NCBI RefSeq assembly: GCF_000471025.2
Contig: NZ_CP015840.1
Span: 682,001-746,000 of the forward strand
DNA: 64,000 bases
Direction of reading: 5' to 3'
Source of the DNA: Chlamydia gallinacea 08-1274/3
GTDB taxonomy: Bacteria; Chlamydiota; Chlamydiia; Chlamydiales; Chlamydiaceae
The position numbers were made by a program, and so were the translations under genes. Below the pieces are notes generated by a model. The model was given only the letters and a program-made list of their open reading frames with translations. It made no database searches and was not told the origin of the DNA. The first letter of the stretch is position 1. The number at the start of each line of letters is the position of its first letter. This document shows, one piece after another, positions 1 through 10,145 of the stretch.

Positions 1-1548
1 ATCACGGATCATTCTTTGAATTTCATCTTCTTTTAATCCTGAGCTAGCTTCAATACGGATTTTTTGTTCTCGACCGCTTGCAGCGTCTTTTGCAGATACA
101 TGGAGGATTCCGTTAGCATCAATATCGAAGGTTACCTCAATTTGTGGATGCCCTCGAGGTGCTGGTGGAATATCGGTAAGATCAAATCTTCCGATTTCTT
201 TATTATCTTTTGCCATGGGTCTTTCCCCTTGCAGAACGACGATAGTTACTGCAGGTTGATTATCTGTCGCTGTAGAGAAAATTTGTTTTTTCTGAGTAGG
301 AATTGTTGTATTTCTCTCTACAAGAGGCGTCATGACTCCGCCCAGAGTTTCAATACCTAAGGATAAAGGAATGACGTCTAAAAGGAGGACATCTTTGACT
401 TCCCCACCGAGTACGCCTCCTTGAATTGCAGCTCCGATAGCTACGACTTCATCGGGATTAACACTTTTGTTCGGTTCTTTTCCGAAAATTTCTTTTACGA
501 CTACTTGAACAGCAGGCATGCGTGACATACCACCAACGAGTAAAACATCATCAATGTCGCTTGCAGAAAGTTTTGCATCCTGTAAAGCTTTCATGCAGGG
601 AGCTTTTGTTCGTTCAATAAGATCTGCAGCAAGTTTTTCAAATTGTGCTCGTGTTAGAGTTAAGGCGAGGTGTTTGGGTCCGCTCGCATCCATAGTAATA
701 AATGGTTGGTTAATTTCTGTTGAAGACATTCCAGAGAGCTCAATTTTTGCTTTTTCTGCGGCATCTTTGAGTCTTTGGAGGGCCATATTGTCTTTGCTTA
801 GATCGATACCTTCTTGTTTTTGGAATTCGGAGATCATCCATTTTATAATGACATTATCAAAGTCATCTCCTCCTAAGTGGGTATCTCCGTTTGTGGATAG
901 AACTTCGAAGACTCCGTCGCCGATTTCTAGGATAGAAATATCAAAGGTTCCTCCTCCTAAGTCAAATACGGCAATTTTTTTGTCTCCTGCTTTATCGATC
1001 CCGTAAGCAAGGGCCGCTGCTGTAGGTTCAGGAATGATACGTTTAACTTCTAGACCAGCAATACGTCCTGCGTCTTTTGTAGAGGCTCGTTGAGCGTCAT
1101 TGAAATATGCGGGCACGGTAATTACTGCTTCAGAAACAGGTTCTCCTAGATAGGCTTCAGCAGTTTCTTTCATTTTAATGAGTACCTGAGCACCAATTTC
1201 TTCAGGGGTGTAGAGGCGTCCATCCACATCGAAGACAGCATCCCCTTGCTTACCTGAAGTTACTTTGTAAGGGACAGTTTTGATTTCGGATTCTACTTCT
1301 GAGTATTTTCTTCCAATAAAACGTTTTGTCGATGCCAATGTTTTCTCAGGATTGGTTATTGCTTGACGTTTTGCAGGAATTCCTACTAATTTTTCATTTC
1401 CTTTAAAAGCTACGATAGAAGGAGTTGTTCGCGTTCCTTCTGAGGATGTAATGACCTTAGCTTGTCCTCCTTCCATTACGGATACGCAGGAGTTCGTTGT
1501 CCCTAGGTCAATACCAATAATTTTACTAGATTTTTTTTGTTCGCTCAT
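1..1548 (-). CDS. dnaK: Chaperone DnaK (Hsp70), C-terminal end outside the window
   Basis: This is an ATP-dependent Hsp70 chaperone that works with DnaJ and GrpE in protein folding. The reverse strand reads [20 protein letters not shown] from an ATG at 1548. The N-terminal ATPase signatures are all visible: [10 protein letters not shown], the FDLGGGTFD motif and the [11 protein letters not shown] motif, followed by the start of the substrate-binding domain ([12 protein letters not shown]). The frame is open through base 1, giving 516 codons. Family members are about 640-660 residues, so roughly the last 140 residues (the lid) are missing only because the window ends. It lies 30 bp downstream of grpE and is the last gene of the hrcA-grpE-dnaK operon, so it should be controlled from the CIRCE-associated promoter upstream of hrcA. 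Confidence 0.98.
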   Translation of the reverse strand, partial: MSEQKKSSKIIGIDLGTTNSCVSVMEGGQAKVITSSEGTRTTPSIVAFKGNEKLVGIPAKRQAITNPEKTLASTKRFIGRKYSEVESEIKTVPYKVTSGKQGDAVFDVDGRLYTPEEIGAQVLIKMKETAEAYLGEPVSEAVITVPAYFNDAQRASTKDAGRIAGLEVKRIIPEPTAAALAYGIDKAGDKKIAVFDLGGGTFDISILEIGDGVFEVLSTNGDTHLGGDDFDNVIIKWMISEFQKQEGIDLSKDNMALQRLKDAAEKAKIELSGMSSTEINQPFITMDASGPKHLALTLTRAQFEKLAADLIERTKAPCMKALQDAKLSASDIDDVLLVGGMSRMPAVQVVVKEIFGKEPNKSVNPDEVVAIGAAIQGGVLGGEVKDVLLLDVIPLSLGIETLGGVMTPLVERNTTIPTQKKQIFSTATDNQPAVTIVVLQGERPMAKDNKEIGRFDLTDIPPAPRGHPQIEVTFDIDANGILHVSAKDAASGREQKIRIEASSGLKEDEIQRMIRD

Positions 1549-1578
1549 GATGAATACCTAATTCTTTAGGGTTAAATT

Positions 1579-2145
1579 TTATTTTTCTATTTCTTCTGTG
1601 TTTTTAGGCGAGGGTGCTTTAGCTACCTTAACTTTAGCCACGCGAATAGGGCGGTCTCCAATTTTATAACCTTTGGCAAATTCTTCTATAATAGTCCCTT
1701 CTGCAATTGCTGTAGTTTCTTCTGTTTCTACTGCTTCGTGTAAAAAAGGATTAAATTTTTGGCCTAGAGAGGAGTATTCAACAATCCCTTTATCCTCAAA
1801 TACCTGTTTAAACTGTTGTAAAATCATATTGAACCCCAGAGCCCAATTTTTAATTTCATCAGACATTTGTGAGGTAAATTCTAAGGCTTTTCCCATATTT
1901 TCCACAGGAACCAAAAAATCTAAAAGAGCGTTTTCTACAGCGTATTGCATCATTTCTTGACGTTCTTTTTGCATGCGCTTCCGTGTGTTTTCTGATTCTG
2001 CGAGAACCAGTAAATATTTATCATTTTTTTCTTTTAATTCTGCTTTTAGTGCTGCAATTTCTTGCTGCAAGTCATGAATCTCACTTTCTGGTGTAGGTGC
2101 ATCGGAGGGGTTGTTCTCCTCATTTTGGTTTGAGGTTTCTGTCAT
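1579..2145 (-). CDS. grpE: Nucleotide exchange factor GrpE
   Basis: GrpE releases ADP from DnaK. The 188-residue product has the family layout: an acidic N-terminus, a long coiled coil (about residues 20-70, rich in E, K and L), then a C-terminal beta domain with the conserved [18 protein letters not shown] stretch. Its ATG overlaps the hrcA stop as ATGA (4 bp), and the GGAG just upstream lies inside the hrcA 3' end, so translation is probably coupled. Length is normal for the family. It sits between hrcA and dnaK in the heat-shock operon. Confidence 0.96.
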   Translation of the reverse strand: MTETSNQNEENNPSDAPTPESEIHDLQQEIAALKAELKEKNDKYLLVLAESENTRKRMQKERQEMMQYAVENALLDFLVPVENMGKALEFTSQMSDEIKNWALGFNMILQQFKQVFEDKGIVEYSSLGQKFNPFLHEAVETEETTAIAEGTIIEEFAKGYKIGDRPIRVAKVKVAKAPSPKNTEEIEK

Positions 2146-3305
2146 GGTGTCTCCTTAGGGGGTAATAATTTAATAGAAGAATATCTTGCCAATAGTATGG
2201 GGTCATTAGAGAGCTTAGGATCGGACGGACAAGGTCTTCTAAAGGATAATTTAAATTTGTAAAAGCTTTGTGTTAGGCTAGCTTTGATCTTGTCTGCAAA
2301 CATAGTTAGGGTGGCATAAATTTCTTTATAGGGGAGGTTCATAGGGCCGAGAACACCAAATGCTCCCAAGGGAGTGCGATTCATATAGTAAGGTGTCGTG
2401 ATGACCGTGCATTGAGGATTGGGAGTCCCAAAAATGTCAGAGAGTTCGCTGCCTATGAAAGCTGTGGGACGGTCTCTGTGCATACCGATATCTAGTAGCT
2501 TACTCATGTGGCGACGATTTTCAAAAAAGGATAGCCCCAGGGCAAGCATATCAGGATCTTTGAAGGATTCATATTGGAGAAGTTTGGATAATCCTGTTTG
2601 GTAGAGATCTTCCTCACTAAAATTGCAATGGCGTGTTAGGTAGCGAATGACAATTTCATTGTATAAAATCATTCCGAGATCTTCTTCTTTTTGTGATATG
2701 GATTCTTTAGGGAAAGGAAGCTTTCGGATATGCGTTTGTAGAAAAATTTCAATTCGTTTTAAAGAAGCAGGTGGCACGACTTCCGGCAACCACAAGGTAT
2801 CGGTAAATACTTGTCCAAATTCTGTAGAGAGAATAACCACCAAACGTTGTTCATCGATTTGGGTTAATTGAATATTGGTTACCGTATCATTTTCAAACCT
2901 TGGGGAAGAAAAACAGATGGGCAATTGGAGAGCTTCTCCTAATATCTCAGAAGCTTTTTGCAAATCTTTGACGATATTTCGACTTTCATCGGGCAGCTGA
3001 TTGAGCAGTTGGGTCGTGGCTTCAGGCAATTCTTCCGAGCAACATGTTGCACAGTGATCTACGTAGTAACGAAAGGCTAAGTCTGTGGGGATGCGTCCTC
3101 CAGAAACATGATTTTTCTTTAGGAAGCCTTCAGCTTCTAATTCTGAGAAATAATTACGAATGGTAGCCGTGCTTAGATTGGAACATTCGTGTTCTTTAAG
3201 TGTTTTTGACCCAACAGGCTGTCCTGTTTTGAGATACAGTTCTGTTGTTGTTAAGAGTATATAAAGAATCTTAGAATCTCGTTTAGATACCCGTGATCTA
3301 GACAT
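2142..3305 (-). CDS. hrcA: Heat-inducible transcription repressor HrcA
   Basis: HrcA represses its own operon and other chaperone genes by binding CIRCE. An N-terminal winged helix is visible ([27 protein letters not shown], then a segment with [16 protein letters not shown]), followed by the GAF-like dimerisation region. The frame also opens at a TTG at 3317, but the ATG at 3305 ([14 protein letters not shown]) is preferred because a GGAAAAG lies just upstream. The protein is 387 residues, longer than the roughly 340 of B. subtilis HrcA. The extra C-terminal tail (after about residue 345, ending LLPPKETP) matches the chlamydia-specific tail reported to modulate repressor activity. The gene is first in the operon with grpE and dnaK. 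Confidence 0.96.
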   Translation of the reverse strand: MSRSRVSKRDSKILYILLTTTELYLKTGQPVGSKTLKEHECSNLSTATIRNYFSELEAEGFLKKNHVSGGRIPTDLAFRYYVDHCATCCSEELPEATTQLLNQLPDESRNIVKDLQKASEILGEALQLPICFSSPRFENDTVTNIQLTQIDEQRLVVILSTEFGQVFTDTLWLPEVVPPASLKRIEIFLQTHIRKLPFPKESISQKEEDLGMILYNEIVIRYLTRHCNFSEEDLYQTGLSKLLQYESFKDPDMLALGLSFFENRRHMSKLLDIGMHRDRPTAFIGSELSDIFGTPNPQCTVITTPYYMNRTPLGAFGVLGPMNLPYKEIYATLTMFADKIKASLTQSFYKFKLSFRRPCPSDPKLSNDPILLARYSSIKLLPPKETP

Positions 3306-3360
3306 TAGCTTTTCCAAATGTAAGTAAAATCTGAACCGCGTTAGTTATTCGCTGTTAGCT

Positions 3361-3389
3361 ATTATAGAGAAACAGCTATCGAAGGTCAA
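3361..3389 (-). promoter_or_regulatory. Sigma70-type (sigma66) promoter of hrcA-grpE-dnaK
   Basis: On the minus strand TTGACC (3389-3384) is followed after exactly 17 bp by TATAAT (3366-3361), which is nearly consensus. Transcription would start near 3354, about 50 bp before the hrcA ATG at 3305. No other element in this gap is as good. Confidence 0.8.
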
Positions 3390-3395
3390 GGTTAT

Positions 3396-3422
3396 TTAGC
3401 ACTCCAAGTTAAAGAATGCTAA
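3396..3422. promoter_or_regulatory. CIRCE operator (HrcA binding site)
   Basis: TTAGCACTC, a 9-nt spacer, then GAATGCTAA. This is the CIRCE inverted repeat (consensus TTAGCACTC-N9-GAGTGCTAA) with one mismatch in the right arm on the plus strand. It lies 6 bp upstream of the -35 box of the hrcA promoter and 6 bp past the proS stop. HrcA encoded next door is the expected ligand. Confidence 0.93.
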
Positions 3423-3428
3423 CCAAAG

Positions 3429-5159
3429 TTAATAAATTGAGTAAGAGTGCTGCTTAGGAAAATGCGCCTCACACCAATTCAAGAAATTTTTTGGTTCTAT
3501 AGAAAATTTCTGTTTTAATCGGGACTCCAGTTCTAAAACTCCGGAATTATGAAAGGTCTTTCCTAAAATGAGCTTGTAAGGAATACCGATAAGATCGCTG
3601 TCTTTTAATTTAAAACCCAGACGTTCATTACGGTCATCTAATAGAGGAGAGTATCCCGACTGTATGAGTTGTTCGTAGAGTTGTTCAGCAACTTTCTCAG
3701 CGTGTAGATCACCTCCGTTATAAAGAATGGAGATGTCAAAAGGAGCGATAGCTGAAGGCCAAACAATACCATGATCATCTGCAAGTTGCTCGATACATGC
3801 TGCTAGGGTTCTTCCTATACCAATACCATAAGTTCCCATCCAACAAATTTGTTTTTTTCCATGATTGTCCTGAAATCCAACATCAAAGCATTCTGTATAG
3901 CGCGTGCCTAAATTAAAAATGTGAGCAACTTCAACTCCTGAAAAAATTTCGTAGGGAGCATTGTTGTTTGCGGGGCAACCATCACCTGCTTCAGCAAGGA
4001 GAAAGTCCGCATATTGAGGGGAGGGAAGATCTCGGGACCAGTTAATGTTTTTATAATGTTTGTCAGGCACATTCCCTGCACAAATAAAATTTGTCATTAC
4101 CTGTGTGGTTTTGTCTCCATAAAAAGGAATAGGACAATTGAGGGGGCCAATAAAACCTTTTTCTGTTCCTAGATGTTGTTGAATTTCTTCATCGGAGGCA
4201 AGAGAACATTCATCAGCATTAAAGAAAGAGCGTACTTTTGTAGGGTTGATTTGCCGATCTCCTCGTATGCCGACAGCAACAAAAGATTCTGTTCCTTGGT
4301 GTGAAAGCTTAAATACCAAGGTTTTCAGGATTTTGTGTGGGGGTAGGGAGAAAAAATCTGTAAGTTGTTCAATAGTCCGTATATTAGGAGTGATGACTTC
4401 TTCTTTGGGTAACTCTAAAGTATCATAGGTATATTCCGGGGGGCAAGCTACAGCAGTTTCAATATTTGCTCCATAATCTCCACTTACGCAAAGGGTATCC
4501 TCTCCTAAAGAGCATAAAATGTGGAATTCTTCAGATTTTCCTTTCCCAATTTTTCCCCCATCGGCTTCAACAATAACATATTTAAGGCCTAGTCTGTCGA
4601 AGATGTTTTGGTATGCTTGTCTAACAAGAGCATACTGTTCTTCCATTTGTTCTGGAGAGTCAGAAAAGGTATAGCTATCTTCCATAAGGAATTCTCGTGC
4701 TCGCATCAAGCCAAAGCGTGGACGAATTTCATCACGAAATTTTGTGGCGATTTGGTATAGGTGGAGAGGCAGTTGTTTTTTCCCTGATAGCCATTGGGAA
4801 ACAAATAGGGAGATCATTTCTTCATGTGTTGGAGCAAGACAGAGTTCCCTATCTTCTCTATCAACAAGAGTATAGAGGAGACCTTCTGAGCAGAAAGCTG
4901 TCCATCGTCCTGTTCGTTGCCATAATTCTGCGGGATGGAGGATAGGAAGCACAAGTTCTTGTCCTCCAATAGCGTTGAGTTCTTCACGAACAATATGCAT
5001 CATTTTTTGCGCTACACGACAAAATAGTGGGGTATAGATGTAGATGCCCTTAGCAGTTTTAACAATATACCCCGCTTTTTCTAAAAGTTCATAGGAAAGA
5101 ACTGCTGCGTCCTTATTAGCATTTTTTGAGGTCTTATAGAAAAGCTGGGAGGTTCTCAT
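3429..5159 (-). CDS. proS: Prolyl-tRNA synthetase (bacterial type)
   Basis: This class II aminoacyl-tRNA synthetase charges tRNA-Pro. At 576 residues it is the bacterial type with an inserted editing domain. Motif 1 lies around residues 55-75 ([21 protein letters not shown]), motif 2 around 135-155 ([20 protein letters not shown]) and motif 3 near 440 ([18 protein letters not shown]). The insertion domain of about 225-380 holds the cis-editing site. The C-terminal anticodon-binding domain starts near 465 ([23 protein letters not shown]). The ATG at 5159 is used. The gene is upstream of hrcA in the same direction, but CIRCE and a promoter separate the two. Confidence 0.97.
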   Translation of the reverse strand: MRTSQLFYKTSKNANKDAAVLSYELLEKAGYIVKTAKGIYIYTPLFCRVAQKMMHIVREELNAIGGQELVLPILHPAELWQRTGRWTAFCSEGLLYTLVDREDRELCLAPTHEEMISLFVSQWLSGKKQLPLHLYQIATKFRDEIRPRFGLMRAREFLMEDSYTFSDSPEQMEEQYALVRQAYQNIFDRLGLKYVIVEADGGKIGKGKSEEFHILCSLGEDTLCVSGDYGANIETAVACPPEYTYDTLELPKEEVITPNIRTIEQLTDFFSLPPHKILKTLVFKLSHQGTESFVAVGIRGDRQINPTKVRSFFNADECSLASDEEIQQHLGTEKGFIGPLNCPIPFYGDKTTQVMTNFICAGNVPDKHYKNINWSRDLPSPQYADFLLAEAGDGCPANNNAPYEIFSGVEVAHIFNLGTRYTECFDVGFQDNHGKKQICWMGTYGIGIGRTLAACIEQLADDHGIVWPSAIAPFDISILYNGGDLHAEKVAEQLYEQLIQSGYSPLLDDRNERLGFKLKDSDLIGIPYKLILGKTFHNSGVLELESRLKQKFSIEPKNFLNWCEAHFPKQHSYSIY

Positions 5160-5413
5160 GGGATGGCCATTGTCTTATGTATCGTTATAGTTTTTCTCGA
5201 GAAATACCGGAAATTGTCCTTAGTCTATACTAAGAAAATTCCTGGGGTAACTTATCAAGGGGGTGTATCTTAACATAGAGGGTTTTCTTGATCAATCTAC
5301 CCATATTTACAAGCTTTTTTATTTATGTGATTAATTTATTTAATAGAATTGTTAAATTAATTTAGTTATAAATATAAGAATCAATTATAAAATAATTTAT
5401 TTTTAATAAAGTT

Positions 5414-6589
5414 ATGTCAACAATAAGCGGAAATTCTGGGAATAGTGCTTCATCTCCTGAAGAACCCAATCTCATTCCTCCTGAAAATCAAGAGAATTCA
5501 TCTCAAGAACAGAGTGTAGGATTTACGTCATCTGGTCTAAGTGTTCGTCCAGCAACATCTTCTACTAGTGTTGTCCTTAGGGATCCTAAGGAGTCTCAGG
5601 CAGTGCTTGTTGAGGATGCTGCTCGATCTGCAATGCAGCAGGGGACTTTGGTGTCAGGATTAACTCCTAGCACCAGTGCGGCGACAGAAGCTGCGACTAT
5701 GTTAGCCAATGTAGAGCAGGGAGAGGCAGAAGCTATCGATGGCTTTATCCTGCTACCTCAAAATTATCAAGAGTTTATGGCTTTAGTTGTCAACTTAGAG
5801 GAGAAATTCAATGAGGTGTGTAGAGAATTAAATACGTATCGAGAGCAACGCCATTCCTCAAGCACTTCCTCTACTCGAAAGTTAAAGAGAGCTGACCGCA
5901 GTAATCGTTTAGAAGCACAATACCAGCGCTTACGGAGTAGCTCAGAAGAATTGAAAAACCAATCAGCTTATCTTGTTTCTTGTATCGCGGACTGCCATAA
6001 AGCAGTTATGGGAAAATCTTATGAAGAGGTAGGTAGTTATTTAGGAGAGCAAGGCGAGGTACTGTTAGGTGTTCTTTCTAGGCTGGGGGTAGAGTATAGT
6101 GGTGATGAGGGAGAATGGAAAATTTCTCCTGATGGAATGGTTCTTAAATGTCATGAGCTAATCCTTCGTTTGCATGCTTGTATTGATGAGTATCATGTTG
6201 AGGATATAAGTGAAAAACAACAATCCGTATGTCAAACGGTTTTGAATAAATTTATGACATTTTGGGAAACTGCAATAAATCTATTTCATGAGTTAATGGA
6301 TCGTGTGATCTTTTTCCTACTTTGGTTAATAAAGATTGTTCGCGATCGTTTAGGGGGAAGTAAGAATGTTACTGAGAATCCTTATGCGGCGATTTTTATT
6401 CAGAATCAAGAACGTCAGAGTTCTTCTACATCATTGAGGTCTACAGTTTCTGGTAGAGGGGATCTTGGAGATGAGGAAGGAATTCTTCGTTCAGATTCTT
6501 CCTCTATGAGTATGCAATCAAGTGACGAAGAATCTAGAGGAGGAGAAACTCCTGCAAATAAAAGAGGCAAAAATAAGGGGAAAAAATAA
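5414..6589 (+). CDS. Hypothetical Ser-rich protein with one hydrophobic segment; secreted-effector candidate
   Basis: I do not recognise a named family in this 391-residue product. The first ~60 residues are Ser/Asn/Glu-rich with no Sec signal peptide, typical of chlamydial type III substrates. Residues ~115-210 look helical or coiled-coil (FMALVVNLEEKFNEVCREL; YQRLRSSSEELKNQ). One hydrophobic helix lies near 290-308 (DRVIFFLLWLIKIV). The last ~70 residues are Ser-rich and end in a basic tail (KRGKNKGKK). No strong Shine-Dalgarno precedes the ATG. The upstream gap is AT-rich and separates it from the divergent proS. A role at the inclusion membrane or in the host is inference from composition only. 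Confidence 0.75.
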   Translation: MSTISGNSGNSASSPEEPNLIPPENQENSSQEQSVGFTSSGLSVRPATSSTSVVLRDPKESQAVLVEDAARSAMQQGTLVSGLTPSTSAATEAATMLANVEQGEAEAIDGFILLPQNYQEFMALVVNLEEKFNEVCRELNTYREQRHSSSTSSTRKLKRADRSNRLEAQYQRLRSSSEELKNQSAYLVSCIADCHKAVMGKSYEEVGSYLGEQGEVLLGVLSRLGVEYSGDEGEWKISPDGMVLKCHELILRLHACIDEYHVEDISEKQQSVCQTVLNKFMTFWETAINLFHELMDRVIFFLLWLIKIVRDRLGGSKNVTENPYAAIFIQNQERQSSSTSLRSTVSGRGDLGDEEGILRSDSSSMSMQSSDEESRGGETPANKRGKNKGKK

Positions 6590-6697
6590 TTTTTACGAGT
6601 AGAACTTACCTACATTTGCGTATTGTTTTTTTTTGAATTCTCGACTATGTTTAGCTCTAATTGAGACTACGGGATCTTCGAGGAATCTTCAGAGATT

Positions 6698-7627
6698 ATG
6701 AAATTGAAAAAAAAACTCTTTTCCATTGTCTGTGGCGGCATTGCACTTGCTTTAGTAGGATGTTGTTCTTTGACAAATAAGGTATTTCATTCTTCCAAAG
6801 CTTATTTGCCTACAATTAACCGTATTTTCCAGCTCTGTAATTTGCAAGTAGTCGACTCTCGAGAAGATTTAGTTGAAAGCGTGCAATCCTTGTTGATAAC
6901 TAGAGAACAGCAGCAAAATAGTACTTTTGATTCTTTAGTAGTTGAAGATAGCCATGCGCTGTATAACGACCTTTCATTATTATGCATGACCCAGGTTGTC
7001 CCCGCACACGCAGCAACATATGATTGTGCTGTAATTTTTGGAGGAGTTCTTCCTTGTATCCGCCAGCGCTTGGATTTTTTGATTCGTGAGTGGAACCGTG
7101 GAGTGCGTTTTCGGAAGATTATTTTCCTTTCTGGGAAGAGGGATCGTTATCAGAAGATTGAAACTCCAGAGCAATTGTATCATCAACAGAATCATCTTTT
7201 TCCTGTAGATAAATCTTGGAATAATGAGGATCATCCTCTTCCTTCCTCAGAGCATGAAATTGCTCAATTCGTTTGGTCGCAAATGGAAATACCTGCTTCA
7301 TGGAGAGATTCTTCAGAAGTACAGGTGGAATTTCTTGTTGCCGAACCATCTACTGATTTGCCTTATGCAACTCGTCATGATACCTTAGCCTTGTTTCATA
7401 AGTCTTGGGGTAATTCTAGAGGACGCATTTTGTTTGTAAGTAGTCAACCTTTCATTGCTTCAGACCGTGTGCGTATGGCGAAGTATTTTACTAAGAATTG
7501 TGATATATCTGGTCCTGGATTTGGGCAATCTATTTTAAAACAAAGCTGGGGGCCGCGGGTATGTTTACATGCATTAGCTAGTTGGATTCAAGAGACGGAC
7601 GGGTATCTTAAACTACCTCAGGAGTAA
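6698..7627 (+). CDS. Conserved chlamydial lipoprotein, possibly DUF218/YdcF-like
   Basis: The 309-residue product has an N-terminal lipoprotein signal: charged MKLKKKL, a hydrophobic core and lipobox ALVGC with Cys22. The body contains YDCAVIFGGVLPCIRQRLDF followed by a segment ending RKIIFLSGKR. This resembles the Rossmann-like start of DUF218 (SanA/YdcF/ElyC) proteins, where a beta strand and GG turn are followed by a helix and a second strand. That is a pattern impression, not a firm family call. It probably corresponds to CT391. The DUF167 gene follows after 4 bp, and its ribosome-binding site overlaps this stop codon, so the two are probably co-translated. Confidence 0.8.
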   Translation: MKLKKKLFSIVCGGIALALVGCCSLTNKVFHSSKAYLPTINRIFQLCNLQVVDSREDLVESVQSLLITREQQQNSTFDSLVVEDSHALYNDLSLLCMTQVVPAHAATYDCAVIFGGVLPCIRQRLDFLIREWNRGVRFRKIIFLSGKRDRYQKIETPEQLYHQQNHLFPVDKSWNNEDHPLPSSEHEIAQFVWSQMEIPASWRDSSEVQVEFLVAEPSTDLPYATRHDTLALFHKSWGNSRGRILFVSSQPFIASDRVRMAKYFTKNCDISGPGFGQSILKQSWGPRVCLHALASWIQETDGYLKLPQE

Positions 7628-7631
7628 TTCT

Positions 7632-7922
7632 TTGGATTCTGCAGAGTACTGGATGTTGGAGGTCAAAGTTATCCCTAAGTCTAAAGAGAATGCTTTGGTA
7701 GGGTTTGAAAATAATGTATTAAAAATACGTATTACTGAACCTCCTGAAAAAGGAAAAGCGAATGATGCTGTTATTGCTTTGTTAGCTAAGGAACTTTCTC
7801 TTCCTAAACGTGATGTTACGTTGATTTCAGGAAGTACTTCGCGGAAGAAAAAATTTTTGTTACCCAAAATTGTAGAACGTACTGTTTCTCAATGGAAACA
7901 GGAACGCTTTAAGCAAGACTAG
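7632..7922 (+). CDS. DUF167 / UPF0235 (YggU) family protein
   Basis: The 96-residue protein has the family core: VKVIPKSKENALVG, LKIRITEPPEKGKANDAVIALLAKEL and the KRDVTLISGSTSRKKKFLL segment. These match the small alpha/beta YggU fold, whose biochemical role is unknown. The start is a TTG at 7632. An AGGAG that overlaps the preceding gene's stop sits 7 nt before it, whereas the first ATG (7653) has no good ribosome-binding site, so the TTG is preferred. The 3' end overlaps the convergent binding-protein gene by 14 bp. Confidence 0.88.
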   Translation: MDSAEYWMLEVKVIPKSKENALVGFENNVLKIRITEPPEKGKANDAVIALLAKELSLPKRDVTLISGSTSRKKKFLLPKIVERTVSQWKQERFKQD

Positions 7923-8946
7923 ACGAAACTTCTCCTTCTGTCTTTTCAGAATTTTTCGCAGTAGCTTTTTTATCTTTGAAAATAATTGAACGAAATTGCT
8001 TACGTTCAGTTTTGCTAATTTTTAGTCCTAAGCGACGAATAACTTCTTCGTTAAACATTGTTGTTTGAGGTAAGGGCTCAGCGATAATTTTTCTTAATCC
8101 TTCGTGAGTAAAATCACAGTTAAGAATATAGCTAACCATTTGCCCTATTTGTTTCCCTGATTTTTTGAAATCAACTCCACAACCAACACAAGCGCCTTCG
8201 GAAACTAGAGAGAGATCATCTGTAATAACAGGAATTTTCTCTTTGACAATATCTTCAATCACAGCAGTGCCCTGTTTATAAGATAGCGAAGAAAATGGTA
8301 AGAAAACAGCTGATGGGCGTTTTTCAATTGCTTGTTGAATACGCGTTTTAAAATTTGTTGTTGTTATGGGAATAGCTATTACGGAAATCCCCGATGCAGT
8401 TAGCTTTTTTGTAATTTCTTGTTGTAGGGTTGAGGGGAAAGGTTCTACAGGAGCTAAGTAAATTAGTGTTTCTGCATTTGTACGAACAGCTTGTATAGCA
8501 AAGCAGCATTGATTAATGTCTAGAGTATCGTTGACCCCATAGATATTCATTTGACTTTTAGGAAATAATAAAGTTTCTCCTTCGGGAACAGCGGCATAAA
8601 TAATAGGTTTTTTTGTTTCAATTTGGCTCATCACTTTTGTTGCTATAGAGCCTAAGGTGACAATAGCGATAATATTATGATCATTGTGGAGTGTACGAGC
8701 AAGTTTCTTAGCTTTGACTACACTATCCTCAGCATTGACAATACAGATTTCAGGAGCTTGCTCCAATGTTTGAAGAACTTCAATACAGCTTTGAGAGCAG
8801 TCATCTAGTAAAGAATGAGAAAAAGATAGAAATACGGCAATTTTAGGTGATATCTTTTCCGTATTAGGAGAGGACATGATAACTGCAATGAAGGAACTAA
8901 TGATAGCGAAGAAAAAAGTACATCGAGTTATTTTATGAAGAATCAT
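7909..8946 (-). CDS. ABC-transporter substrate-binding protein, PF04392 type
   Basis: This is a 345-residue periplasmic binding protein of the BMP/TrpX-like family. An N-terminal hydrophobic signal segment (about 7-26) precedes two lobes. Family signatures include [53 protein letters not shown] and a final [14 protein letters not shown]. Substrates of this family include tryptophan in some Firmicutes; the ligand here is unknown. No permease or ATPase gene is adjacent, so it is an orphan in this window. Its ATG overlaps the dapL stop by 4 bp, implying translation coupled to dapL. It probably corresponds to CT389. Confidence 0.87.
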   Translation of the reverse strand: MILHKITRCTFFFAIISSFIAVIMSSPNTEKISPKIAVFLSFSHSLLDDCSQSCIEVLQTLEQAPEICIVNAEDSVVKAKKLARTLHNDHNIIAIVTLGSIATKVMSQIETKKPIIYAAVPEGETLLFPKSQMNIYGVNDTLDINQCCFAIQAVRTNAETLIYLAPVEPFPSTLQQEITKKLTASGISVIAIPITTTNFKTRIQQAIEKRPSAVFLPFSSLSYKQGTAVIEDIVKEKIPVITDDLSLVSEGACVGCGVDFKKSGKQIGQMVSYILNCDFTHEGLRKIIAEPLPQTTMFNEEVIRRLGLKISKTERKQFRSIIFKDKKATAKNSEKTEGEVSSSLA

Positions 8947-10139
8947 AATGATAGCACCGTGCTAGCCCAGACAGGGGATTGGTTCAATCGCTTACAAGCA
9001 AGAAGAATATCTTCCCTTTTTCCTAAAGCAGAAAAACGTACATAACCCTTTCCACATTCTCCAAAACCTATTCCAGGGGTAATGGCAATATGGTATTGGT
9101 GTAAGAAAAAGTCGAAAATATCTTCATCTGGAATGTCGTTGGGAATTTCTACCCATAAATAAGGAGAGTGTTGACCTCCGTGTACAATGAACCCGGATTT
9201 TTGTAGCGCCTGGGATAAAATAGCACTGTTTTTCTGGTAATGAGAGAGGGCTTCTATATTAGGGAAGAGAGAGAGTCCTGCCATCGCCGCTTCTTGTACA
9301 GGTAGAGAGGCTCCATTGAATGTTGTACATAAGAAACGTTGCCAATCACGAATAATTTCATAGCCGTTAGCGTAGGTAAGCTGCTCAGGAACTACATTCC
9401 ATCCTAGACGTACTCCGGAGAATCCTAAGGATTTGGAAAAGGAATTAACTTCTATAGCGCAAGAACGTGCTCCAGGAATTTCAAAAATACTTTTTGGTAA
9501 AGAAGAATTGGAAATAAATGCACTATAAGCAGCATCAAAAAGGATAATACTTCCTTGATTGTTAGCATAGTTTACCAGGGTACTTAACTGTTCTTTTGTT
9601 AATACAGTTCCCGTAGGATTATTTGGAGAACAAAGGCAAAAGATATCAATAGATTCTTCAGAAGGAATTTGAGGAAAGAAATTGGTCTGTTTAGTACAAG
9701 GCAATTTGATAACTTTTCTTGCTCCTGTTAAATAGGCTACGTCACTATAAACAGGATAGGAAGGATCTTGAATTGCTACGGTTTTCCCAGGACCAAATAA
9801 GGAAAGCAAACGAAAAATGTCTGTTTTTGCACCATCAGAAATGAATACTTCTTTAGGAGAGACATTGTCTTGGTAGAGGACATGAGCAATGTGTTCTCTT
9901 AACATGGGAAGTCCGAGTTCAGGACCATAACCCGAATACGTTTTAGGATTGCTTAATTTGTTTATAGATTGAGTAAAGGCATGTACGACAGAACCGTCTA
10001 AAGGTTGTGTTGTGTTCCCTATGGAAAGATCAACAATAGATACATCAGGCTGGTATTGTTGAAACTTTTGGATTTTCTGGCGAATGCTAGAAAAAAGGTA
10101 ATGCTCTTCTATTCGTGAAAGATTGATGTTTCTATCCAT
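8943..10139 (-). CDS. dapL: LL-diaminopimelate aminotransferase
   Basis: DapL converts tetrahydrodipicolinate to LL-diaminopimelate in the one-step lysine/peptidoglycan branch used by chlamydiae and plants. This PLP fold-type I enzyme shows [45 protein letters not shown], the CSPNNPTGT motif and the PLP-lysine box [15 protein letters not shown]. The frame opens at a GTG at 10145, but the ATG at 10139 ([16 protein letters not shown]) matches the expected N-terminus. It is co-directional and overlapping with the downstream binding protein. In chlamydiae the pathway supplies meso-DAP for septal peptidoglycan. Confidence 0.95.
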   Translation of the reverse strand: MDRNINLSRIEEHYLFSSIRQKIQKFQQYQPDVSIVDLSIGNTTQPLDGSVVHAFTQSINKLSNPKTYSGYGPELGLPMLREHIAHVLYQDNVSPKEVFISDGAKTDIFRLLSLFGPGKTVAIQDPSYPVYSDVAYLTGARKVIKLPCTKQTNFFPQIPSEESIDIFCLCSPNNPTGTVLTKEQLSTLVNYANNQGSIILFDAAYSAFISNSSLPKSIFEIPGARSCAIEVNSFSKSLGFSGVRLGWNVVPEQLTYANGYEIIRDWQRFLCTTFNGASLPVQEAAMAGLSLFPNIEALSHYQKNSAILSQALQKSGFIVHGGQHSPYLWVEIPNDIPDEDIFDFFLHQYHIAITPGIGFGECGKGYVRFSALGKREDILLACKRLNQSPVWASTVLSL

Positions 10140-10145
10140 TGCCAC

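Noticed and set aside
518-1006. 162-codon plus-strand ORF
   Set aside because: It lies fully inside dnaK on the opposite strand, whose motifs are intact. Composition is that of a reverse-frame shadow.
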